Source: Bimastos eiseni (Eukaryota > Annelida > Clitellata > Crassiclitellata > Lumbricidae). Taken from it: a stretch of 64,000 nucleotides of DNA. The stretch covers positions 5,818,034 through 5,882,033 of the forward strand of contig OY365814.1 of NCBI GenBank assembly GCA_959347315.1, given 5' to 3'. Made by a program: the position numbers and the translations under genes. Positions within the stretch are counted from its first letter, which is position 1; each line of letters starts with the position of its first letter. Positions 16,101-25,600 of this stretch are shown piece after piece. The notes beneath the pieces are model-generated. The model saw nothing but the letters and a program-made list of their open reading frames with translations, made no database searches and had not been told where the DNA came from.

Positions 16101-18511
16101 CTTTCAGACCAGACTCACCATAGACTTTTACATATTGCCTTGATTTAACTATCATCGTATTCAGTCGGACCTGCGTAAAAAAGTGTGAACCATTTATAAA
16201 ATGTAGCACACACAAAATTTCTTGAAAAATTAGAGCGAACATTGGTTCACAGCATAACTGATTTCTCACAAGAGCACAAATTCACTTGCCATTGGAGTCC
16301 CAAATTCGTTCGTGTACACATTCCACGTCTGATTATCCGAAGAAAACCAGATGTAATATTCGAGGATGAATTCGTTGCTTCCTCGTCGCCCCTGAGTGGC
16401 GACGGATGAGATGACCTGACGATAGCCAAGGTCAATTCCCAGAGCCTGGGTGTTGTCTGCGGTTCCTGCAGTCCAGGCTCCACCCCCTGACACGCACAAA
16501 CAGCCCAGAATGGTAACAGAAAATCAGAAGAATGCAGCGCCATATTTACCAGTAGATTAACAAGGTCCCTGCCTATGGGGACATTTCAAGGGGTGGCAAA
16601 AGTTGGATTTAAAAAAATTTAAAGTGAAAGCATAAAATTGCAAGCCAGTGGACTAATGTAGAAATGTTCAATTATTGTGTAAATACTGTTGTTAAAGTTT
16701 AAATTAATACACTCATTAAGTTAATACTTTAAATTTTTATTTCCATTTTTTTATTTCAAAATGCAATTTCAATTTTGGGAGGGCAGCATAGAAATCTTGG
16801 GGAGGCAAATTGTTTAATCCACCCCTGCAAGGATGCTGTTCGATAACCACTAGCTCCATAAGGTTAACTCAATCCTAGTTAACATTAAATGTCATAAATA
16901 TCGAACATCATTAATATCATAATGACATAGCAATATTAGCATATCATAAAAATACATTATAATAATTAAATAGTTAATATTAATATGTAATTATATATAC
17001 ACATAACAATATACAGTTAATATAAATACCACACAATATTCCTACTAAATGCAATGTCAATTATCCATTGGTCCAGTTAAGTTAGTGAGATAACAAATAA
17101 AATAGTTAGATATTTGACACTGTTGTGATACTCATCAGCCATTATGTGTGTTGACTTCTATGCATGATAATATTTACTGACCAATCAGTGACCAGCAAAT
17201 GATTGGCATGAACAGTTCAACTGATACCCTCCACATCATGACACTGACACAGAGGGGATTCTGTCAAATAGATGGCGCCAGTATCAAATGTGTGTAAGCT
17301 ACCCGAGGTAAAATTGTGTTCTTGATGTTGATTGGTTGCTGTGCTGTATGTTCTTCTTGCAAAAGCAATCTAAAAGTCAGCCAGACTATAAAATTTATAT
17401 ATTTATCCATAATTATAATTCTTACGCCAGCCATCGATCGGAACAACCTAAATAAACAACGCATGGCCAATATTAAAAAATGTCTTAGACCTATGTGCAT
17501 ACTGGTGCCATCTGTTTATACTTAAGGAATTGCCTACAGAATCCCGCGCATTAAGATCATTGGGTTCAATTGGATCATATTTCAATCATATATATACAAT
17601 GGTCAATATCATCACTTACCCTTCCATCCACGTAGTCTGGCGTACTGGGGTCCACGAGCCTGGTTGGTGATGGAGGTCGCCCATAGGTTACTGTCTGGAA
17701 TGTAGCCCTTCTCAATGCCAACTGCCACAGGGTATTGACATGGCTGAGTCATATCAATGCTAGAAGGAATAGCATTTTCTACAAGCAAAGAGAAATTTTA
17801 AAACAATAAGTCAACTGATGGAACAATACACTAAACATCAGTGATGTAAATTTAGCCATTAATTTTTTGACTACAAAATTAGCAACTAGCTGTTCTTATC
17901 CCCACTGAGGACGACGTTATTTCTTGATATTAATGTTTTAGGCTACTTTCAAGTACAACACTGTAATAATTGACAACACACTAGAACAATTTCATACAGC
18001 AGAACAAAACGATTGCCATACAGAAGAGCATACAGCTGCTTTAAATGCAGCATGGAAACATAGAAACCCATGTTAGACAATAGTAGGCCAAGATCAAGCT
18101 TATACTGTAATGGTGAAGTTTGTGTGATGTATCAAGCATGTACCAGCAGCAATCAGCATGTATCAATATAAATAGTGACCAATTACTCCCTTTAACTACT
18201 ATCACGCATTTCAACATCATTTACTTTAAAACCATGAGAGCATTGATGAGGCTGTTATATTGAACGGAATCAACTACTCGGCTTATGATTCATTAAACAC
18301 CAAACCACTGCACACCTGTATCGAACCCAAACTATGCCTTCCACAGGTAATAGCGTCTTTACACAGGGCTGCTCTGGTCTTTTAAAGTCGTTTAAGTCTC
18401 TTCGAATAATGCTAAAAAGGTAAGAAACTCACGCGAATCAACTTTAGTCGCAAACAGAGCGATTACACCCACGACAACAAGAAGTAAAACATTCTTTTTA
18501 ACTCCAGCCAT
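64..18511 (-). CDS. CNTNAP: CNTNAP / neurexin IV-like adhesion receptor, 22 exons, 3' end off the window
   Basis: Type I membrane adhesion receptor of the contactin-associated/neurexin IV family, which works with contactin-like Ig proteins at septate or axo-glial junctions. Exons, 5' to 3': 18433-18511, 17620-17778, 16290-16486, 15223-15364, 14184-14393, 13444-13622, 12612-12788, 11647-11805, 10608-10689, 9721-9897, 9353-9488, 8285-8391, 6987-7112, 5990-6193, 5010-5333, 4446-4616, 3552-3773, 2995-3117, 2056-2175, 1675-1863, 746-885, 64-160. They total 3520 nt (about 1173 codons), and the reading phase is kept at every junction. Domain order is signal peptide, F5/8C, LamG, LamG, EGF, fibrinogen-like, LamG, EGF, LamG, which is diagnostic for the family (usually about 1300 residues). 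The missing end should hold the rest of LamG4, the membrane span and the tail. Intron 3 needs a GC donor. I see no clear TATA box or CpG-rich promoter. The assignment is firm; orthology to one vertebrate CNTNAP is not implied. Confidence 0.93.
268..293. repeat. (GAA)n microsatellite
   Basis: A short GAA/TTC tract lies inside the last visible CNTNAP intron. It has no coding role. Confidence 0.85.
993..1358. mobile_element. hAT-like MITE, copy 1 (about 366 bp)
   Basis: It starts CAGCGTTTCCCAAACTC and ends TTGGGAAACGATG, which are inverted termini. The same family recurs inverted at 61927-62297, with shared internal blocks such as a GTGTGAACAATA stretch matching the other copy's reverse complement. 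No convincing target duplication flanks this copy. It sits in a CNTNAP intron. Confidence 0.65.
2056..2175 (-). CDS. CNTNAP: CNTNAP exon 19: second EGF-like domain
   Basis: A 120-nt symmetrical phase 1-1 exon encodes [20 protein letters not shown] and then [15 protein letters not shown]. The cysteine spacing is EGF-like. It lies between the third and fourth LamG domains as in all CNTNAP/neurexin IV proteins. Confidence 0.9.
2657..2806. mobile_element. 150-bp hAT-like MITE with 8-bp target duplication
   Basis: The termini CAGGGGCGTC and GACGCCCCTG are a perfect 10-bp inverted pair. They are flanked by ACCCTCAT (2649-2656) and ACCCTCAC (2807-2814), which match at 7 of 8 bases. The CAG...CTG ends and 8-bp duplication are the hAT signature. 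It lies in the CNTNAP intron between EGF2 and LamG3 and has no coding content. Confidence 0.75.
2995..4616 (-). CDS. CNTNAP: CNTNAP exons 16-18: third laminin G domain
   Basis: Exons 4446-4616, 3552-3773 and 2995-3117 encode residues about 820-991. They include [56 protein letters not shown] and [19 protein letters not shown]. All three junctions are phase 1 with GTAAGT donors, the commonest phase for shuffled extracellular modules. Confidence 0.9.
4124..4155. repeat. (AAAT)n microsatellite
   Basis: AAAT tetranucleotide run in a CNTNAP intron. Confidence 0.85.
5010..7112 (-). CDS. CNTNAP: CNTNAP exons 13-15: fibrinogen-like region
   Basis: Exons 6987-7112, 5990-6193 and 5010-5333 encode residues about 602-819. 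The region opens with LVSCEEAK. The next exon carries [20 protein letters not shown] and [11 protein letters not shown]. The third carries [30 protein letters not shown] and GALRCEGD. This is the CNTNAP-type fibrinogen C-like insert between EGF1 and LamG3, and the tryptophan/glycine-rich YWGG segment and cysteine pattern are characteristic. Vertebrate CNTNAPs have a similar spacing. Confidence 0.9.
7139..7252. repeat. Degenerate tandem repeat of AATGTACAAAC-like units
   Basis: About ten imperfect 11-12 bp units built on ATGTACA begin just upstream of the acceptor side of the first fibrinogen-like CNTNAP exon. The repeated TGTACA palindrome makes it self-complementary. Confidence 0.7.
8285..8391 (-). 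CDS. CNTNAP: CNTNAP exon 12: first EGF-like domain
   Basis: A 107-nt exon encodes [19 protein letters not shown] followed by CDC and GYAGAVC. That is six cysteines spaced as in EGF modules. It begins in phase 2 after the LamG2 exon and ends at a strong GTACGT donor in phase 1. No calcium-binding DxDE signature precedes it. Confidence 0.9.
9120..9281. mobile_element. 162-bp hAT-like MITE with eroded flanks
   Basis: The ends CAGGGCTTAAAGTGGGA and TCCCACTTCAAGTCCTG are imperfect 17-bp inverted repeats. The flanking octamers (CAAATTGT, AAAATCTC) no longer match well. The element lies between the last LamG2 exon and the EGF1 exon of CNTNAP. Confidence 0.6.
9353..11805 (-). CDS. CNTNAP: CNTNAP exons 8-11: second laminin G domain
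   Basis: Exons 11647-11805, 10608-10689, 9721-9897 and 9353-9488 encode residues about 382-566. Landmarks are [47 protein letters not shown], the WHSVLIDV strand after a TDGL turn, and [16 protein letters not shown] with the late conserved cysteine. The 27-codon exon 9 is too short to stand out alone but is fixed by its flanking phases (0 and 1) and a GTTAGT donor. Confidence 0.88.
12612..14393 (-). CDS. CNTNAP: CNTNAP exons 5-7: first laminin G domain
   Basis: Exons 14184-14393, 13444-13622 and 12612-12788 encode residues about 193-381. The strand pattern typical of LamG is visible: [19 protein letters not shown], then [20 protein letters not shown], then [12 protein letters not shown], and finally IHLGGIDNF with [11 protein letters not shown], which carries the conserved cysteine near the domain end. 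Exons 6 and 7 join in phase 0. The intron between exons 5 and 6 holds a plus-strand SINE (13738-13952). Confidence 0.9.
13738..13952 (+). mobile_element. tRNA-derived SINE, copy 1
   Basis: The head carries a polymerase III A-box-like TGGCTGATCGATTAGAG and a B-box GGTTCGACCC at tRNA spacing. A conserved body containing ACCTTGAGCAAGTCC and a tail ending near ATCAAATTCC follow. Related copies are at 14581-14804, 26985-27203 and 52593-52705. It is not a functional tRNA because the stems do not pair as a cloverleaf and there is a long 3' body. Confidence 0.8.
14581..14804 (-). mobile_element. tRNA-derived SINE, copy 2
   Basis: Reverse-strand copy of the SINE at 13738-13952. It has the same tail (GAAATTTGATACC on the plus strand), body and tRNA-like head, whose B-box is mutated (GGATTTGAGCC). 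It lies just upstream of the first LamG1 exon of CNTNAP. Confidence 0.78.
15223..17778 (-). CDS. CNTNAP: CNTNAP exons 2-4: F5/8 type C (discoidin) domain
   Basis: Exons 17620-17778, 16290-16486 and 15223-15364 encode residues about 27-192. Visible landmarks are [19 protein letters not shown] with the first bridging cysteine, then RLRGWK, the core [33 protein letters not shown], and [12 protein letters not shown] ending at ELYGC, the closing cysteine. Exon 3 must end at ATG|GCAAGT, a GC-AG intron, to meet exon 4 in frame. Exon 4 uses a weak GTGGGA donor. Intron 3 (about 0.9 kb) carries a region starting near 15861 that resembles a hAT-type terminus. Confidence 0.88.
18433..18511 (-). CDS. CNTNAP: CNTNAP exon 1: signal peptide
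   Basis: The ATG at 18511 opens 26 codons starting MAGVKKN, followed by a hydrophobic run ([13 protein letters not shown]) and a polar end (ATKVDS). This is a classic signal peptide. The exon ends with one extra base at a GTGAGT donor (phase 1), which joins exon 2. This ATG is chosen because no other exon-like start feeds exon 2. Confidence 0.85.
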
Positions 18512-18715
18512 CTCCGTTTCATATTTCAATTCTCACAACAACATTACGGTTTACAAAAGCGTCACGTGACTACAGGTGTGCAACACCTGAGCCGCTAGAT
18601 GCCGTTGGCTTCGGGTATGATTTCAAAGCGGTTGAGGTAAACCTGGCAGCTCCATCGGCTGAATATATAATCCAGCCAGGGATGTAATGTAAATCCTCGA
18701 AAATGTAAAGATATG

Positions 18716-18860
18716 ATCTCGAGACCGCGGTCTTGGTCTCGAGACCGGAAAACTGCGGTCTTGGTCTTGGTCTCGAATGCATCGGTCTTGGTCTTGGTCT
18801 CGACTGCGTCTGTCGTGGTCTCGGTTTTAAAGGAATGGTCTTGGGATTGGTCTCCGTCTT
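18716..18860. repeat. GGTCTC/GAGACC-rich block, hAT terminal fragment
   Basis: Dense GGTCTTGGTCTCGAGACC motifs match the subterminal sequence of the intact element at 23272-24123. It is probably a piece of the same family. No paired terminus is visible. Confidence 0.5.
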
Positions 18861-19535
18861 AGATTAGTGTTCTTGGTCATTTGCCGTATCAGAGCAATTG
18901 GTTACATTGCTCAATTCTAAACTCTCTCTCCTCTCTACGACACACATTGTGCATTTCCTTTGTGGTTGTCGGCACTTCAACAAGGCTAAATACAACAGGG
19001 CTATAATTAAAATTATGAACTAAATTAACAGAAAACGATATAGTTATTTTATCTAAGATGTTGATGATGCTAGTCAAAAATATACAACGAGATATGATAC
19101 TACTGCCCTCATCTGGTTAAAATGAATTAGAACTGGACATAATTGCAGCACAATTCGATATACATGTAGGACTTCGGACAATCGCGTTGACTCGATACAG
19201 CGCTCGTGAATAAGCTGGTGCCCTGCGATTGGCTATCGAGTGGCGCTCTGTAAGTTTGGCGATTATGATTATGATAATATTCCTGGTAAACTGATGGCTC
19301 ATATTGCTCATCGACTGAGCATTAGGTTAGACCTTGGCCTACAGTTAACAAGTCACTTACAGACTTATGCACGTTTATCCTGCACGTGCATCTTCTTGAG
19401 TTTTCTAATTTAATGCAGGGTTTCCAGAAGTTTAAAAGGTATAGGCCTACCTTGTTAGAAAGACTGAGAAATTTTCTTGTTATATCAATCAATAAATCAA
19501 TCGAAAAGATTTGACATACATGTAGCCCCCATTCA

Positions 19536-19790
19536 AGATATACTCAGAGGCGCTTCCGGCCCAAACGGGCTGAAAAAGACAGTTCCAGAGACAGTTTCCA
19601 GAGATGTTTAAAATGAAGATGAGGAGTTCCTATAGGTAGGCCTAGGAGGCGGAACTCTAGGGTAGTCCATTCCATACGGTTGATCACACGACCGAGAAAG
19701 CCCGACGATAGATATATGCCTGCATTATAGAAATGCTTGCAAAAGGAACGATCAGGTCACCGTGAACGGTGAACCGCAGCGCGAAGTGGT
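19536..19790 (-). mobile_element. LINE 3'-end fragment
   Basis: Shares ATACTCAGAGGCGC and a similar downstream order with 59570-59760. There the reverse strand encodes a LINE-end-like FKTVLF...SASEYIY stretch. Strongly decayed, with no open frame here. Confidence 0.4.
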
Positions 19791-19989
19791 CCTCGACTAT
19801 AAGCTTATATCTATATATATATATTTATTAAAAATTATTATAATATTATCTGAAACTCGATTGAATCAGACTATGCACATGGTAGGCTTATTAAAAAACA
19901 ACTAACATAGGCCTATTGTAATGGCTCGCGGCGTGACAATCCAAGAATACCAATAAACGAATATTTATTATTAGACCCTACTATTTTAT

Positions 19990-20003
19990 TATCATCATCA
20001 TCA

Positions 20004-20058
<55 letters not shown>
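19990..20058. repeat. (ATC)n/(ATT)n microsatellite
   Basis: ATC triplets pass into a long ATT run. Confidence 0.9.
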
Positions 20059-21120
20059 CGATCAATCCTGGCTGAGACAGGGCTAGGCCTACTTAACTTC
20101 TCCAGATATGCAGGCGCAGTATAGGCCTACGCCTACCGATGAGGCAGCGTTAATGCTCTGGGGTAGAGGCAATGAGTCCAGGACATCGAGCTTGTAGTCG
20201 GATAATATAATATTCACGGATTTAAGAATTTACCGGACAAGCTAGACAGGCTATTTTTTGTAAATTAAGCTTATTCTCGACCATATATGTTGAGACTTGT
20301 ATTCTGACTTGGAGGGCAGGTCAATCTAATTATAGAAGCAGATATATAGACTGCAGAAAACATAAATAGAAACTGTTATGGACTCTAAATAACATTAAAA
20401 CCTTAATCGGAAAATAAAGTATTCGCATGTTTAGCAAGCAAATAAACTACTCAAGATTTATAGTAGAGCACCTAAATGATTTGCAAACAGTCTCACAATT
20501 GTCAATCATTGTGCTACCAAGCAATCAATATTCTACAAGACCGCATGCAGTGTTTATCAAGCACATTAATTAAATTTTCCTTGAAAAAGTCATTTGACTT
20601 GAGTGTGCCACTTTCCAAAAAATGGACGCATGTGTCTCGTTCCTTGAAATAAATTCTTCAATCAGCGCATCAGCGATGTAACAGGATTCACATTTTTAGC
20701 AACTGGCAATGAAAATGAATCATCATTATCCAACAGAAAACCCTCAGATTTTATATTTACTCAATAATATTTCATCACATTTACTTAATAATTTCATTAA
20801 ATTAACCTTAACGGTTTAAAATTTATGCCACAGGTTAGATTAACCTCTATAGTTACTAGTGTGAGGACGCTTGAAGAAACCTGACTATTAGCTCACTTAA
20901 TTTTTTATTAAAAAAAAACCAAGACTTGATCATGCAAACATCCACAGAGGCTGGATGCAATAAAATGAGAAACCTATCAATGTCGTCTGGTCTACTCCTA
21001 TAAGAACAAATACTCCTTAAAAGTATATAATAATTTCAACCATCATCATGCCGATTACTTATAATCAGTTCTGAGAGTTATTTCAAAAGATAGTTGAGTG
21101 TGTGTGTATATATGTAGGCA

Positions 21121-21176
21121 TGTAAGTAAGTAAGTACTAAGTATGTATGTATGTATGCATGTATGTATGTAATGTA
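21121..21176. repeat. (GTAT)n microsatellite
   Basis: GTAT/GTAA tetranucleotides with minor interruptions (GCAT). Confidence 0.85.
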
Positions 21177-21228
21177 TGAATATAGTTTCGCGACATAAAT
21201 TCAATATTATTATAATATATCATACCCT

Positions 21229-21466
21229 TTCTTTCAGCCGACACAGAACATGCACCATACACAGCATCTAAGCCGACCGAGGTCACGACCTCCCTTAACC
21301 CTAATTTGACACGCAGGTCGGCATCTCGGCCTAGTGTTCTGTATCTCACATCGAAGAGAGGACTCACGGACCAGGGACGACCCACTTTGGACAAATTGAG
21401 AGCCGAGGCAGCCAGGCGCGCCATGAAAATAGCCTCAGACATAGGAGAGACAACAAGAATCACACG
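21229..21466 (-). other. Unidentified exon-like open frame
   Basis: The reverse strand reads from an acceptor-like tract ending AAATTTCAG into an open frame starting PIERVILVVSPMSEAIF and running through VKLGLREVVTSVGLDAVYG to a possible GTATGA donor. I recognise no domain. The frame lies just downstream of gene A's stop codon on the same strand. It could be an exon of an unseen gene, a decayed element or chance. Confidence 0.2.
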
Positions 21467-21712
21467 TTCAATCGGCTGAAATTTGAGGAGGGTATAAGTT
21501 ACTACATACCCCGCACTCCAACTTTTGGGGGGACCGTCCCCCGCTGCTGCCCCACCCTAAGTCTCCGCCCGTATTCTCGATAACAATTTCGACAGCATTT
21601 ACTTGAAATTGTCTCTGGTTGGAAGCAAAGCTAATAAGACTTTTATCTGAAATGCCCCTTTATATGCTTAAATGTCTGATTATAATTAAAATTACAACCA
21701 TTACGATTACAA

Positions 21713-22620
21713 TCATCTTCCGGCAAAAGCATAAACTTTAATTCCTTGTCCTAAATGCAGGTAACCTCCGACTATAAGTTGTTTCTTCTCTTCATCGTAA
21801 TACAAACTCCACGGCATTTGCATCAACCTTTTGACTGCTACTTCCTCTTCCACTTCACTTTCTTCCTTAGTTGGACAAAGAATTCGATTCCATTTTAGAT
21901 CAGAATCCAAGAGAACCACTCTATCGTTGCCATAGTCAGCCACAAACACTCGATCGTCTGAATCGATTGACAGATATTCAGGGTTCTTTAGCTTTTGCGC
22001 TTCATTTGAAGACATAAAACGACGGACCATCTGTCCATCTCTGGTCACTTCACTGACTCCCCACTTCCTTTCACTTGACCAACTCTCTATCTTCCACTTT
22101 TTCATCCAGTCGTGAATAACGATGAAATTTCCGATGGATGTTTCCACTGCATGGCGAGGGTATTCGATGTCTCTTGGTAACTTAACGGTGCGAATAAGTT
22201 CTGCGTCTGTTCCATAGATCATAAGAGCGGATGATGACCCACTGGCCATCAGCAACTGACCAGCATTGGTCACTGACAGAGTCAATGGCTCAAAATCAAT
22301 GGTCAGCCATTTGATTACTTTGTGTTGAACATCTGTTTCTCTGGAAATTTTCCAGATGCAGTTCTCCATGGAGTCACAGACGTAGAGACAGTTTTCATTC
22401 TCACTGGACCCAATGTCAACGGAAGATTTTATTTCTTTAATTTCGATTTTCATCTGAAGTCGAAATGGAATTCGATCCTCAAAGACACGAATTACATTTG
22501 TAGAAGATTGTGAACGACAGAGGACATAGATTTCATTTCGCAGTTTAGTCGCTCCAAGCACTCTTTCATTGTTATCAACTTCGATTCTCTCTGTGAAGCT
22601 GACGGATATCGAAGACACAA
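21713..22620 (-). CDS. Gene A exon 6: NHL-type beta-propeller, C-terminus
   Basis: One 908-nt exon carries about 301 residues to the stop codon. A clear NHL unit reads PEYLSIDSDDRVFVADYGND then RVVLLDSDLKWNRIL. Earlier blades are looser (LYVCDSMENCIWKI, LTLSVTNAGQLLMASG). TRIM2/3-type NHL propellers bind RNA or protein. Nothing here shows the ligand. Confidence 0.85.
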
Positions 22621-25600
22621 CTAAAATGAAGAAATCGTTCTTAGTAATATGCCTATACTAATTGAATGTCAATAAAATGTTTTGATCAGATATTAATTTT
22701 CTATTTGTTTTTAACTTTTTAGGTTCCCTTTCCAATATTGTCCTTTAGCTAGTCAGGAATATAGCCATAATAGACCTATGATAGATTATTAGCATACATG
22801 TAGGCCTACATGTTATTAACTGCAAAATAATAATACAGTTTTTTGTCATTAATTACAAAACTTACTTTTTTTTCTATTCATTGCTCTGATTAGAATAATT
22901 GTGTGATTTATATTTAAAAGCGGATCATTCATTGACTGACACTCACGACTAAATTATGTAAAAACAAAAATTCGTTATTAATTTAATAATTTATTATAGC
23001 TTCCATTCAGGGATGAGCAAATTACAGGCTGACATGTAATTGAATTACAAATTACCAATTACTGGTGAAAATGTAATTGAATTGCAAAATACTAATTACT
23101 TTAAAGTTTTGCTGGAAATTACTAATTAGCCTACAAAATATGTGATCTCAATTATAACAAATTACAAATTGCTAACATTGTCAAGGTCAATAAATGTAGG
23201 CAAGATTCTGCAAGAAACATAATTATTATGCCTTCTATTTTCCTTTTATTTTGCATACCATTGTCATAAACCAGTGTTGTATGCAAGACTTGAAACTTCA
23301 AGACCAAGATGAGACTGAGACAGTGAGGTAACGAGACCGAGACCGTGCGGTAGCAAGACCGAGACCGAGACTCTAGGTTCAAGACAGTACGAGACAGTAC
23401 GTGAAAGTAAAAGACAAGAGATCTTATACAAAAGGCTGTAAAATACTAATGTATCAGTTTTCGGGAATAAGGTTCATTTGTAAATTCAATTTGAAACTTA
23501 TAATGTATATAGTACCAATTCCCGAGAACAGTTTTTTTATTGCCGCGTTTTATCTTTTTCGATATCTCTTCGTCGGCCTATTTTCTGAATAATATAAAGT
23601 AAGTCTTTTTAGACACATCTGAAATCTTCTAGACGATTTTGAGCAAGCAAATTCGTTACCATATACCAAATTAAATTATAAATTTGCGCATATAAGGAGA
23701 AATTCGAAGTTGTTCTGATCGTTTCGGTTATGGTGGCTTTACATCAATGACAAACGGCACGTTATTGTTTCTCAATAACTTCAAACGCAAACTTCACAAT
23801 GTCAGGCTCTCTCTCAGATGTTTTTCCACTTTAAGATAATTGAAGTGATTTCACTCATTTCAGTATCATGTGACTCGGGCGTTAACCAGAATTACCGTTT
23901 CTCGTAGATTCCGGTTTCAGTTTCCAGTGCAAGATTGTAAGACAATTAGCGCGAAACTTATCGAGACCGCTTGTTCCAGACAGAAGAAGACTTTCACTTC
24001 AAGAGAGTTTCTAAAAATTCGAGTCAGTACCGCGAGACAGAGACCGAGACAACAGGCTTCTGAGACCGAGACACTAAAAACTGTCTCGAGACCGAGACAC
24101 AGTCTCGAGACCACACAACTCTGTCAGAAACCGCGAACTTAATTTTTCTTTCTGAAGCAACATCTGTTCAAACAATTTAAAATTTTGGAAATCATTATTG
24201 CATAATCCTGTTATCAAGTATCGGTGGTTCAACGATTTGTCAACGAAATATTAGTAGGCCTAATGAACAGAAACAATAAATTTTTCGTTTTTTTTATTGC
24301 ATCGACCAACGGAGTTGAACAGACAGTCCTGAAAATGACGGGAAAAGCTGATTTTATGCTTGTTTATATGATAATTTGAGTGTCATAGCTAAAAAGCTGA
24401 CTTTAAATGTATATAACCGATTTTTAGCTTTTCGCAGGGTGATGCAATGATAATTTTTACAAATGTATCCGAGAGACGACGTCTCTTATTCCTTGCAATT
24501 CATGCTTGCAAATTGAAGTCTTTTTAGCGCTGCAGAAGGCAGACAGGCATTAAATTGTTATTAATAAATTATTGTAATTCTATAAATATCAAAGCAAGAC
24601 GACTATTTTTTGATCCAAGAAATTTTTACATTGTCGATTATTCATTTATCAAGTGACGAAACGTAATTTGTTTTTCATAATGTAATATTAAATTACAAAT
24701 TACAAGCAAAAAGCAGGCCTAATTGAATTGCAAATTACATTGATTTTGGGCAACAAATTACAAATTAACAATTACAATTGTAAATGAAATTACGTATTTT
24801 AATTTACTCATTTAAATTATTACCCATCCCTGCCTCTATTCAATATACAATTAGCAGAAGTAATTGTATTAAGCGTAGGCTATATGATAAATTTCTTCAT
24901 TGATTCTATTCACAACCTTTCTGAATAGTTTCAACGCTGTCATCGTTATCTTAGTATTATTATTATTATATTATTATTCACCTAAGCTGTAAACTGTATA
25001 ATGTTTTGATTATAATTATTATTGTGTTGTAAGTTTTCTGTATGACAAATACATTCACAATAACTTGCCAACTGCTTTCTTGAATTCTCTCTGGTCAATG
25101 TTTATCACATTCGATTTGATGATTTCAGAAGTAGATGGCTGAATATTGCGAATTCCAAATAAAACACTTGTCAGTTGATTCGATTTGTAAAGCATCTGAA
25201 TATGTTGAAGAGCTTCCAACGTACGACACCAGATCCAAATGAAAACTGTCTTTTTCAGCATCTGAGATTCCAGGATTTCAATGCCTTTCTCATTCAGGTG
25301 ACTGATCAGTTTATCATTTTCATCGGGTCTTAGTTTGGTTCCATTTCGATAGTTGTTGGTTTCTTGACGAAGGAACCGTTGGCACAAAGACGCACAAGTC
25401 TTTACTTTGACTTTTATTACAACTATAAACAGAAAAGTTAAATAAATGAAAAACATATATCTCAATTATTCATTCTACATAATTGGAGTAGGCCTATTAG
25501 TAACTTCTTATCATCTCATCGATGGTCTATCGAAGCTTAATCTCCGCTAACAATTTTGACAATCAATGCTCAGAAAGCATCATATATGGCCTTTCAGTTT

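Larger units (their letters stand above)
18512..21712. other. Spacer between CNTNAP 5' end and gene A 3' end
   Basis: No supported gene. It holds a GGTCTC/GAGACC-rich block (18716-18860), a LINE-end-like fragment (19536-19790), an ATT/ATC microsatellite, a GTAT microsatellite and one unidentified exon-like frame (21229-21466). The CNTNAP promoter should lie at its left end, but I see no recognisable core motif. Confidence 0.6.

Noticed and set aside
16112..16163. Possible extra CNTNAP exon ([18 protein letters not shown]) with good AG and GTGAGT edges
   Set aside because: Its phase 0-to-1 cannot fit between exons 3 and 4, and exon 4 already supplies the equivalent ARYVKI strand. Probably chance, or an old duplicated exon.
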